From the NCBI GenBank assembly GCA_035607415.1, contig DATNAQ010000093.1, positions 31,295-95,294 of the forward strand: 64,000 bases of DNA, read 5' to 3'. The stretch is from JAQBQH01 sp035607415 (GTDB lineage: Bacteria > Myxococcota_A > Polyangia > Palsa-1104). Below the pieces are notes generated by a model. It was not told the origin of the DNA and did not search any database. It was given only the letters and a program-made list of their open reading frames with translations. Positions 7,845 through 14,658 of this stretch are shown here, in pieces. A program made the translations under genes and the position numbers. Each line of letters begins with the position of its first letter. The stretch's first letter is position 1.

Positions 7845-8522
7845 ATGCGGATTCTACGCGCACGATACCGCAGCGGCGAAGAGATGTTGCGGCACTATCA
7901 GCCGTCGCTGCCCGGCGGAGGGATCTTCTATCCGACACGGGAGGCGATCCCGCTCGGCGAGCCTGTGCTCGTCGAGATCAGGTTTCCCGAGCTGTGCAAC
8001 AAACAGCTCCTGCGCGGCTTCATCGCGTGGCGGCGTGCGGGCAAGCATCGGACGAAGTTGCGCGCGGGCCTCGGCGTCGAGTTTTTGCCGGCGGAGTCGA
8101 AGCGGAGGGATTTCTGTCTCGCGGTGGCCAAGGGGGAGATTGTGGACATGATCACACGTCGGCATCGTCGTCTCCCGGTGACGCTCAGTGCGGATTGGCG
8201 CGTCGTCCTGGATCGTGAAACGCATCACAGCCACATCGAAGACATCGGCCCGGGCGGCGCGTTCCTGCGCACCACCAATTTCCTGCCGCCGGGAACCGAG
8301 ATCGTCCTCGACGTGACGCCGCCCGGCAGCCTGCGCCCGCTCGAGATCGCGGGCCGCGTCGCCTGGACGCGCCACACCGAAGGCGAAGAAGGCATCGGCG
8401 TGGAGTTCAAGGCGCGCGACGCGGGCGGCACGCGCCGCTTGAAGGAGCTGGTGCGCCGGCTCGAGATGCTCGAGGCCGAGAACGCGCTTGACGGCGGCGA
8501 CGACGTGGCCGAAAGTGCGTAG
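7845..8522 (+). CDS. Tandem PilZ-domain protein
   Basis: A 225-residue soluble protein, probably a cyclic-di-GMP effector. The second half (about 106-205) is a PilZ domain with the Arg-rich Arg-Arg-His-Arg-Arg-Leu-Pro-Val entry motif and Asp-Ile-Gly-Pro-Gly-Gly-Ala-Phe, the local form of the Asp/Asn-x-Ser-x-x-Gly-Gly motif. The first half (about 10-90) has the same beta-barrel pattern (Leu-Pro-Gly-Gly-Gly-Ile-Phe-Tyr-Pro and Gly-Leu-Gly-Val-Glu-Phe) but lacks the Arg motif, so only the second domain is likely to bind the nucleotide. The ATG at 7845 has GGGGAGAA upstream and is preferred to a TTG 63 bases earlier. A GGDEF enzyme is encoded at 16.6 kb. Confidence 0.85.
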   Translation: MRILRARYRSGEEMLRHYQPSLPGGGIFYPTREAIPLGEPVLVEIRFPELCNKQLLRGFIAWRRAGKHRTKLRAGLGVEFLPAESKRRDFCLAVAKGEIVDMITRRHRRLPVTLSADWRVVLDRETHHSHIEDIGPGGAFLRTTNFLPPGTEIVLDVTPPGSLRPLEIAGRVAWTRHTEGEEGIGVEFKARDAGGTRRLKELVRRLEMLEAENALDGGDDVAESA

Positions 8523-8548
8523 CTCGTAAACCTCGGGAGACTCGATCG

Positions 8549-8707
8549 ATGGGAATGGGAGACAACCGCCGCTCGCCGAAGATGCGGCGCAAGATCAGCC
8601 AGCGCAAGCTCAAGGCGCGTATCAAGAACCGTCGCGTTCGCTTCGCCGCGGAGCGCGCCAGCTCCAAGGGCGCCGCGCCGGCCAAAGCCAAGAAGTCCTC
8701 GAAGTAA
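8549..8707 (+). CDS. Small Lys/Arg-rich basic protein
   Basis: A 52-residue protein, below the length many gene finders report. It starts Met-Gly-Met-Gly-Asp-Asn-Arg-Arg-Ser-Pro-Lys, then an Arg/Lys-rich amphipathic stretch (Arg-Lys-Ile-Ser-Gln-Arg-Lys-Leu-Lys-Ala-Arg-Ile-Lys) and ends in an Ala/Lys tail like those of histone-like or ribosome-associated proteins. About 18 residues are Lys or Arg. GGGAGA lies ten bases before the ATG. Placed 26 bases after the PilZ gene, probably the same transcript. Nucleic-acid binding is inferred from charge only. Confidence 0.7.
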   Translation: MGMGDNRRSPKMRRKISQRKLKARIKNRRVRFAAERASSKGAAPAKAKKSSK

Positions 8708-8710
8708 TCT

Positions 8711-9088
8711 TCAACCACCCGCTCGCGCTTCACGGACGCAGTCGGCTACGGCCGGCTCGAAGACGTCGTTCATGACGCGCGCGATCTGCGCACGCGTGGC
8801 CCAGCGCTCGAGGCGATAGGCCACGAGCGCCGGCTCGCGCGTGGGCAGGACGCCGGCTTCGAAGAGCACCGGCACGTCGGAGCCGAGGATGTTCTCGTCG
8901 AGGTAGAGATCGGCGCCGTAGACGTGCGCGGCGCGGAAGATGGGCAGGATGCGGGCGGCGTCGTCGCGCGCGGCCTGCAGGCGCGCCTCGCAGGCGACGA
9001 CCCAGCGCGGCTCGGCGCGCATGCCCGGCAGGCTCGCGTCGGCGTGGGCGACGCCGCAGAGCAGGACCAGGAACACCAGGGCGCGCAT
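8711..9088 (-). CDS. Small secreted protein of unknown function
   Basis: A 125-residue exported protein. Residues 1-17 are a clear signal peptide (hydrophobic run Leu-Val-Phe-Leu-Val-Leu-Leu-Cys-Gly-Val then Ala-His-Ala). The mature part is helical, with two Cys (in Val-Ala-Cys-Glu and Ala-Asp-Cys-Val) that could form a disulfide. No family recognised. It converges with the small basic protein (three bases between stop codons). A TACCAT box lies four bases before the ATG on the minus strand. Confidence 0.65.
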   Translation of the reverse strand: MRALVFLVLLCGVAHADASLPGMRAEPRWVVACEARLQAARDDAARILPIFRAAHVYGADLYLDENILGSDVPVLFEAGVLPTREPALVAYRLERWATRAQIARVMNDVFEPAVADCVREARAGG

Positions 9089-9124
9089 ACCGATGGTACG
9101 CGGCTCACGAGGGAAACCTACCGA

Positions 9125-9160
9125 CCAAGAACATTCACAGGGAGATCAGGAGATCACGAG
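9125..9160. repeat. Half copy of a dispersed intergenic repeat
   Basis: This stretch begins CCAAGAACATTCACAGGGAG and goes on GATCAGGAGATCACGAG. The core ATTCACAGGGAGATCAG recurs on the minus strand of the large hairpin at 31332-31415. Here the sequence is a single arm without the matching opposite arm. It lies between two minus-strand genes. T-runs follow at 9161-9178. Confidence 0.55.
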
Positions 9161-9194
9161 TTTTGAAACTGCTTTTTCACGACGCCGCTGCCGT

Positions 9195-10049
9195 CTACAC
9201 GCCGAACGGCAGCGCGGCGACGGTGGCGTGCGTGCCGTCGGCGACGGCGAGCGCGGTGCCGGGATCCCAGAGCGTGCGGTGGACGTAGCCGAGCGCGATG
9301 GTCTTGCCGAGCCGGCGCGAGCGCGCCGCCGAGGTGATCCAGCCGGCCTCGGGCTTGTCCGGCGACGACAGCTTGGTGCCGGCCGCGGGCGGCGCGCCGT
9401 CGAGGACGAGGCCGACGAGGCGGCGGTTGATGTGCCCGAGGTTGGTGGCGCGCGCGATCACTTCCTGGCCGAGGTAGCAGCCTTTGTCGAAGCTGACGGC
9501 GTCGTTGATGCCGGCTTCGATGGGCAGGCGATCTTCGCCCATGTCGACGCCGTAGCGCGGCGTGCCCGCTTCGATGCGGCGCTCCTCGAACTCGGCGTCG
9601 TCGAGCGGCGTGCCGTCGACCCTCGGCTCGCCGCCGAGGATCCAGAAGCCGGGGATCCCGAGCTCGGGCGTGGCCACGACGGGGCCGCGCGCGTGATACG
9701 GCGCAAGGCCCGCGGCCCCCACCGCGGCCGCCGCGTCGTCGCCATACACGCCCAAGACCGGCGTTTCGGCGGCCTCGAGCTCGACGTCGTCCATGATGAT
9801 GTGCTTGTCGAGGTGCGCGCGGATCTTCTCGAGCAGCGACGGCAACAGGAGGATGCGCAGCCGCTCGGGCTCGGCGACCACGACGAAGTCGGCGAGTAGC
9901 TTGCCCTTGGTCGTCAGCATCGCCGCGTGGCAGCCCTGCCCCGGCTGGAGCTTCTCGATGTCGTTGCTGACCATGCCGTGCAGGAAGCGGACGCGATCCT
10001 CCCCGCGCAGATCGAGGACGCCGAGCGAAGACCGCCGCACCGAGGGCAT
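9195..10049 (-). CDS. ygfZ: Folate-binding YgfZ/GcvT-like Fe-S cluster repair protein
   Basis: A 284-residue protein of the aminomethyltransferase fold that binds tetrahydrofolate and helps maintain certain iron-sulfur enzymes. The diagnostic motif Lys-Gly-Cys-Tyr-Leu-Gly-Gln-Glu is present near residue 195, followed by Val-Ile-Ala-Arg; the N-terminal Gly-Glu-Asp-Arg-Val-Arg-Phe-Leu-His-Gly and Ser-Asn-Asp match as well. It lacks the fuller catalytic set of true GcvT. The ATG at 10049 follows a TAGGTT box by six bases, so it may have its own leaderless promoter although it lies just downstream of the thioesterase operon. Confidence 0.92.
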   Translation of the reverse strand: MPSVRRSSLGVLDLRGEDRVRFLHGMVSNDIEKLQPGQGCHAAMLTTKGKLLADFVVVAEPERLRILLLPSLLEKIRAHLDKHIIMDDVELEAAETPVLGVYGDDAAAAVGAAGLAPYHARGPVVATPELGIPGFWILGGEPRVDGTPLDDAEFEERRIEAGTPRYGVDMGEDRLPIEAGINDAVSFDKGCYLGQEVIARATNLGHINRRLVGLVLDGAPPAAGTKLSSPDKPEAGWITSAARSRRLGKTIALGYVHRTLWDPGTALAVADGTHATVAALPFGV

Positions 10050-10055
10050 GGGATG

Positions 10056-10061
10056 AACCTA
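10056..10061 (-). promoter_or_regulatory. -10 box six bases before the ygfZ start
   Basis: On the minus strand TAGGTT is followed by CATCCC and the ATG. The spacing is the same as at five other genes in the window. No ribosome site is seen. Confidence 0.5.
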
Positions 10062-10063
10062 GA

Positions 10064-10567
10064 TTATCGGTGAGACGCGCGCAACGCCAGGCGCGCGGCG
10101 CGGCGGGCCTCGGCGTCGGCGGCGCGGCGGCGATCTTCGTCATCCTCCGACGCCAGCGCGGGCACCGCGCGCGGCTTGCCGGCGGCGTCGATGGCCACGA
10201 ACGTGAGGTACGCCTTGGTGGTGTAGCGGCGGGCACCGTCCTTGGGGTTCTCGGTCTCGACGCGCACGCCGATCTCCATCGACGTCTTGCCGGCGAAGTT
10301 CACCTGCGCCTGCAGACGGACGATCTCGCCGAGGTGGATCGGCGTGAGGAACGTGAGCGCGTCGATCGACGCGGTGACCACGTTGCCGCCCGAGTGGCGC
10401 ATGGCCGCGACCGAGGCGGCGACGTCGATCCACTGCATGACCTTGCCGCCGAACATGGTGCCGAGCGCGTTGGTGTCGCCGGGCAGGACGAGCGACGTGG
10501 TTTCCACGCGCGAGGCACGCGGCGTCTTCGCGGCGTCCTGACGCTCGCTCACGGGCGCACCGATCAC
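10064..10567 (-). CDS. Acyl-CoA thioesterase, hotdog fold
   Basis: A 167-residue cytosolic thioesterase of the YciA/BFIT-like group that hydrolyses acyl-CoA. The signature Leu-Pro-Gly-Asp-Thr-Asn-Ala-Leu-Gly-Thr-Met-Phe-Gly-Gly-Lys (about 28-42) leads into the hotdog helix Val-Met-Gln-Trp-Ile-Asp, followed by the beta sheet with Val-Thr-Ala-Ser-Ile-Asp. The last 35 residues are a charged Arg/Ala/Glu tail. It starts at GTG 10567, overlapping the stop of the 64-residue gene upstream in GTGA, so translation is probably coupled. Substrate chain length cannot be told. Confidence 0.9.
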   Translation of the reverse strand: MIGAPVSERQDAAKTPRASRVETTSLVLPGDTNALGTMFGGKVMQWIDVAASVAAMRHSGGNVVTASIDALTFLTPIHLGEIVRLQAQVNFAGKTSMEIGVRVETENPKDGARRYTTKAYLTFVAIDAAGKPRAVPALASEDDEDRRRAADAEARRAARLALRASHR

Positions 10568-10758
10568 GGTTTGTCCCGGAACAGGACGGCCTTGAGCTCG
10601 CTCAGGCGGCCACGCTCGTCTCCGGTGAGCTCAGGATGTTTGGCGGCGAGAGCAACGTATTCGGCGGCGAGCTGGTCGAACTCGGCACGCGAAAGCTTGG
10701 GATGGCCCGGGGGCGCGAAATAGGAATGCAGCTCCAGATATTCGAGATAGCCCTTCAC
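10564..10758 (-). CDS. Small conserved-looking protein in thioesterase operon
   Basis: A 64-residue acidic helical protein with no membrane segment: Lys-Gly-Tyr-Leu-Glu-Tyr-Leu-Glu-Leu-His at the start, then Leu-Ser-Arg-Ala-Glu-Phe-Asp-Gln-Leu-Ala and Leu-Thr-Gly-Asp-Glu-Arg-Gly-Arg-Leu-Ser-Glu-Leu. The frame is open further upstream, but the GTG at 10758 overlaps the stop of the preceding small gene (GTGA), and its own stop overlaps the thioesterase GTG in the same way. This double coupling is the main reason to think it is translated. No family recognised. Confidence 0.65.
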   Translation of the reverse strand: MKGYLEYLELHSYFAPPGHPKLSRAEFDQLAAEYVALAAKHPELTGDERGRLSELKAVLFRDKP

Positions 10759-10952
10759 CTGCAGAACAGTAGCGCAAGGCCGGCGCCGAGGGCAGTGCCT
10801 GCCACGCAGGCGCCACCGAGCCAGGCGCCGACGCGGCGCGCCTCGGTGAGCCAGCGCAGGCGGCGCGGCGCGGCGCGGCAAGGGCCGACGCAATCGGTGC
10901 GTCGGCAGTGGAAGCAGATGATCTTTCCCAGGGCGGCGTTCGTGGCGACCAT
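10755..10952 (-). CDS. Small membrane protein with a four-Cys knuckle
   Basis: A 65-residue protein with a cluster of four Cys near the N-terminus (Cys-Phe-His-Cys, then Cys-Val-Gly-Pro-Cys, about residues 13-25), a basic linker, and one C-terminal membrane helix (about 45-62) ending Leu-Leu-Phe-Cys-Arg. The Cys set could bind zinc. First gene of a coupled chain: its stop overlaps the next GTG. It may anchor or regulate its partners at the membrane, but this is a guess from layout. Confidence 0.6.
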   Translation of the reverse strand: MVATNAALGKIICFHCRRTDCVGPCRAAPRRLRWLTEARRVGAWLGGACVAGTALGAGLALLFCR

Positions 10953-11046
10953 GGTACGCGGTTGAGCAACGCGCGTGCCGCGTGCTAGAAACCGCCGAGG
11001 GGCGTCGTCTCGCAGACGTCACCGACGGAGCTACTGATCGAGGAAA

Positions 11047-12489
11047 ATGGATTCCTTCCTGTCACGTCTGTTACGGCCCAGGTTGAGACGGCGCGTTCCA
11101 TTTGCGATTTTTGCGGTCGCCGCCGTATGTGGTTGGGCGCGCCCTGCCGCGGCGCGGCGATACACGCTGCCCGAGCTGATCGCCAAGGTGAATCAGAGCT
11201 ACGCCGGCGTGCAGGCGGCGCGCGAAGGCATCAAGTCCGCCGAGGCGCAGCTGTCGCAAGCGACGCGGCAGTGGTGGCCGACGGGGCAGCTGACCTTCGC
11301 GCTCACCGGCTCGCCGGACGTGCGCTGCAACGATCCGGTCACGGGCATGCCGTGGACCTCGCCGGGCGGCAACCAGCAGCGCGCGCTCCACGACTGCACG
11401 AGCACCGACGTGGTCGACCTGCGATCGGGCGAGCAGGTGCTGCCCGTGCACGGCGTCGCGTTCAACCTCGGCATCAACCTCGTGCAGCCGATCTACACGT
11501 TCGGCAAGATCGAGGCGGCGCGCAAAGCGGCGCAGGCCGGCGTCGACGTGGCGCGCGCGCAGGTCGACAAGGATCGCCAGGAGGTGACGTTCAACGCGAC
11601 GCGCGCCTACTGGCTGCTCAAGTGGGCGCGGGCGGCCGAGGCCACGCTCGAGGACGCCACCAGCCGCTTGAAAGAGCAGATGAAGAAGATCAATGACGAC
11701 ATCGACAACGGCAAGACGACCTACACGGTGAACGATCTGATACGCCTCAAGCTCGCGCTCGATCAGGCGGAGCTGACCTCGCTCGACGTCGAGAAGGCCA
11801 AGGAGCTCGGCCTCTCGGGCGTGCGCATGCTCACCGACGAGCCGGACGCCGACATCGACGACAGCGAGCTCGACATCGCCGACGGCGGCGAGGAGCCGCT
11901 CTCCTACTTCGAGGACGCGGCGCGCGTGCATCGGCCCGACGCGCGCATGGTCGCCGCCGGGATGCGCGCCTCGCACGCCGGGCGGGCGCTGCAGTTCGCC
12001 AACCTCATGCCCGACCTCGGGCTGGCGATGTCGTTCACCTATGCCTACGCCCAGTCGGTGGACGATCCGCAGAACGCCTTTTTGAACCATCCGAACGCGC
12101 TCGGCGCGGGGTTCGCGCTCGTCCTGCGCTACAACCTCGACGTTCCGCAGAAGCTGGCGGCGCACTCCAAGGCGGTGGCCGACGATCTCGTCGCCGTCGC
12201 GCGCCGGCGGCAGGCGCTCGGCGGCATCTACATCGACATCCTCAACGATTGGCTCGACGCGCGCGCGGCGCGGCGCAAGTCGGAGATCGCCGGGCACTCG
12301 GAGAAGGTGGCGCGCGGGTGGTACAACTCCGTCGACCAGAACCTCAAGGTGGGCGTGGCCGAGTCGCGCGATCTGGTGGACGCGGCGCGCAGCTACTTCG
12401 AGTTGCGCATGCGCCATCTGCAGACGATCATGGAACTCAACATGGCGATGGCGACGTTGAAGCAAGCGGCAGGAGTGCTCGTCCAATGA
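11047..12489 (+). CDS. TolC family outer membrane efflux protein
   Basis: A 480-residue outer membrane channel protein. A long basic signal peptide (about 1-36, ending Ala-Ala-Ala-Arg) precedes two repeats of the OEP coiled-coil pattern; the first shows Tyr-Thr-Leu-Pro-Glu-Leu-Ile-Ala-Lys-Val-Asn and the heptad-rich helices, the second ends in Met-Ala-Thr-Leu-Lys-Gln-Ala-Ala-Gly. An insertion of about 40 residues with two Cys near 95-120 is unlike standard TolC. GAGG lies a few bases before the ATG. It is followed by, and overlaps, an MlaC-like gene, rather than the usual inner membrane pump genes. Confidence 0.88.
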   Translation: MDSFLSRLLRPRLRRRVPFAIFAVAAVCGWARPAAARRYTLPELIAKVNQSYAGVQAAREGIKSAEAQLSQATRQWWPTGQLTFALTGSPDVRCNDPVTGMPWTSPGGNQQRALHDCTSTDVVDLRSGEQVLPVHGVAFNLGINLVQPIYTFGKIEAARKAAQAGVDVARAQVDKDRQEVTFNATRAYWLLKWARAAEATLEDATSRLKEQMKKINDDIDNGKTTYTVNDLIRLKLALDQAELTSLDVEKAKELGLSGVRMLTDEPDADIDDSELDIADGGEEPLSYFEDAARVHRPDARMVAAGMRASHAGRALQFANLMPDLGLAMSFTYAYAQSVDDPQNAFLNHPNALGAGFALVLRYNLDVPQKLAAHSKAVADDLVAVARRRQALGGIYIDILNDWLDARAARRKSEIAGHSEKVARGWYNSVDQNLKVGVAESRDLVDAARSYFELRMRHLQTIMELNMAMATLKQAAGVLVQ

Positions 12490-13097
12490 GAATGCAGAAG
12501 CTGCTCCTCGCGCTCGGCGTGCTCGCGCTGTCGTCGGTGGCCCTGGCGGCCGGCATCGGGCCCATGGCCACGCTCAAGCAGAAGAACGGCGAAGTCGACA
12601 AGCTCTTGCGCCTGAAGGTCGAGAAGGGGTCGCCGGCGGAGAAGAAGCAGAAGGACGAGATCAAGCAGCTGGCCTCGACGCTGCTCGACTACGACGAGCT
12701 GGCGCAGAAGTCGCTCGCCGCCCACTGGGACAAGCTGACGCCGGCGCAGCGCACCGAGTTCGTGACCACGCTGCGCGAGCTCATCGAGCGCAACTACGTC
12801 AAGCAGCTGCGCTCGAACCTCGACTACCAGGTGCAATACAAGAACGAAGAGGCCGAGGGCGAGCAGGCCACGGTCTCGACGGTGGTGAAGGTCAAGTCGC
12901 CGGGCAAGAGCACCGACGCCGACATCGTCTACAAGATGAAGAAGGAGCCCGCCGGCGACTGGCGCGTGTGGGACGTCATCACCGACGAGGTGAGCCTGGT
13001 GCGCGGCTACAAGACGCAGTTCAACAAGATCATCACCGAGCAGTCGTACGACGCGCTCATCAAGAAGATGAAGTCCAAGCTCAAGGACAGCGAGTAG
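12486..13097 (+). CDS. MlaC/Ttg2D family periplasmic phospholipid carrier
   Basis: A 203-residue exported protein. The signal peptide is residues 1-20 (Ala-Leu-Ala-Ala). The mature part matches MlaC: Leu-Leu-Asp-Tyr-Asp-Glu-Leu-Ala-Gln-Lys-Ser-Leu, Trp-Asp-Lys-Leu-Thr-Pro-Ala-Gln-Arg-Thr-Glu-Phe, and Trp-Arg-Val-Trp-Asp-Val-Ile-Thr-Asp-Glu-Val-Ser-Leu-Val, the signature for the lipid cavity. Such proteins ferry phospholipids between the two membranes. Its ATG overlaps the TolC stop as ATGA. The MlaD, E and F partners are not in the window, so the TolC pairing is the only clue to its route. Confidence 0.88.
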   Translation: MRMQKLLLALGVLALSSVALAAGIGPMATLKQKNGEVDKLLRLKVEKGSPAEKKQKDEIKQLASTLLDYDELAQKSLAAHWDKLTPAQRTEFVTTLRELIERNYVKQLRSNLDYQVQYKNEEAEGEQATVSTVVKVKSPGKSTDADIVYKMKKEPAGDWRVWDVITDEVSLVRGYKTQFNKIITEQSYDALIKKMKSKLKDSE

Positions 13098-13104
13098 CGC
13101 CGTG

Positions 13105-14658
13105 ATGCGCGCGCCGGCGTGGTGCTGCGCGCTGTTGCCGTCGGTGCTCGCCGCCGCCGGCTGCACCGAGACGCACACCATGTCGCTACCCTACCCCATC
13201 CCACTCGAGCTGTCGGGCACCGGCGGCGGCCTGGTCGGGCGCGGCAGCATCGGCGGCACCGACACGCCGTTCCCCGTCGTCGTCGACACCGGCACCATCC
13301 TGACCACGTTCGACGACGGCTCGGGCACGGTGCGCGCGCTCACCGGCGACTTCTCGGTCTACGGCGTCGACGCCACCGGCGCGGCCATTCCGCGCCTCAC
13401 CATCAGCGACGTGCAGCTCTTCGAAGGGCCGCTCGGGCGGCTCGGCGTCGGCGACGCGGCGTTGCCGATGAGCGGCGTGCTCGGCGGCGACAACCTGTCG
13501 CGCTTCGCCGTCGGGTTCGACTATCGCGGCGCGGCGCCGGCCATGACGCTCATCGAGGATCTCACGCAGTGCAGCTGCGAGCTGGCGCCGTCGTGCACGC
13601 GGCAGGACGCCTGCTACGCGGTCTTGCCGTTCACGCTCGCCGGCGGGCAGGACACGACGCTGCAGGGGCAGACGCGCATCACCATCGGGCAGAACCAATA
13701 TTCGTATCCGCCGACGCGGGTGCTGCTCGACGTGTGCACCGAGCCGCTGCCCGATCCGGTGGCGACGCAGGCCTGCGTGCTCCCGGGCGGCACCTGTCCG
13801 GCCAATCCGGCGTACGTGCCGTCGGGCGTCGACATGAAGCTGATGGTGGCGTCGGGCTTCCCGGGCATGGCGCTGTCGGCCAACGCGTACGATCGGCTGC
13901 GCGGCGCGGGCGCGGCCCAGGCGCTCTTCGACGCCGGCGGGCTGACGACGCTGCACCTCGTCGATCCCGCCGACGAAGGCGCCGCCGGTGCCGGCGTGCA
14001 GGTGGCGGTGGCGTCGCTCGGGCGCGTGCCGATGGCGGCGACGGGCGATCCGGGCGCCTCCCCGCTGGCGCTGGTGTCGGGCAACGAGGCGTTCTTCGGG
14101 CCGTGCGCGTCGCTGGCGCGCTCGCGCCGCATCCGGCGCGCGTACATCGCCGGGACCCAGGCGGACCTCGACTTCGAGTCCAAGCATCATCCGCAGTGCT
14201 CGGGCGAGCATTGTTGCCTCCTCGACAAGGCGCGCCCGTGCCTCGGCGCCGGCGGTGACTACGTCGTGCAGTGCCTGTCGTCGACCAACGGCGACAGCAA
14301 GTGCAACGACTCGTCGGACGACACGCCGGCGGCGGCGGTCGTGGAGCTGAAGGCGCCGCTGCCCATCTACGTCATGGAGGACGTGACGCCGCTTCTGGTC
14401 GGCGTCAACGCCGACGTGCGGCCGACGGTGGCCACGGTCGACGGCGTGATCGGCACGGCCGTGCTCGCGCAGCTGGTGGCGACGGTCGACTATCCGGGGA
14501 GCCGCTTCATCGCGCAGTGCGTGCGCGAAGATGATTGCGTGGCCTATCCGCGGCTGTCGCTGCCGTCGCCGCTCGACTGCGGCTTCTGCGATGGACCCGA
14601 CAAGCTCAAGTACTGTCCCGATCTGCCGGGGCTGAGGCCATGTCCGCCGGCGCCGTGA
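13105..14658 (+). CDS. Lipoprotein with aspartic-protease-like motif
   Basis: A 517-residue Cys-rich lipoprotein (lipobox Ala-Ala-Ala-Gly-Cys at about residue 20). Near residue 55 it has Phe-Pro-Val-Val-Val-Asp-Thr-Gly-Thr, the active-site loop of aspartic proteases, and the following strands fit the first lobe of such a fold. The second lobe (around Met-Val-Ala-Ser-Gly-Phe-Pro-Gly) has no matching Asp-Thr/Ser-Gly, so a working two-lobed pepsin is doubtful; a dimer or a non-enzymatic binder is possible. About 20 Cys suggest many disulfides. ATG at 13105 is used; a GTG directly before it is also open. It overlaps the next gene by 19 bases. Confidence 0.7.
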   Translation: MRAPAWCCALLPSVLAAAGCTETHTMSLPYPIPLELSGTGGGLVGRGSIGGTDTPFPVVVDTGTILTTFDDGSGTVRALTGDFSVYGVDATGAAIPRLTISDVQLFEGPLGRLGVGDAALPMSGVLGGDNLSRFAVGFDYRGAAPAMTLIEDLTQCSCELAPSCTRQDACYAVLPFTLAGGQDTTLQGQTRITIGQNQYSYPPTRVLLDVCTEPLPDPVATQACVLPGGTCPANPAYVPSGVDMKLMVASGFPGMALSANAYDRLRGAGAAQALFDAGGLTTLHLVDPADEGAAGAGVQVAVASLGRVPMAATGDPGASPLALVSGNEAFFGPCASLARSRRIRRAYIAGTQADLDFESKHHPQCSGEHCCLLDKARPCLGAGGDYVVQCLSSTNGDSKCNDSSDDTPAAAVVELKAPLPIYVMEDVTPLLVGVNADVRPTVATVDGVIGTAVLAQLVATVDYPGSRFIAQCVREDDCVAYPRLSLPSPLDCGFCDGPDKLKYCPDLPGLRPCPPAP

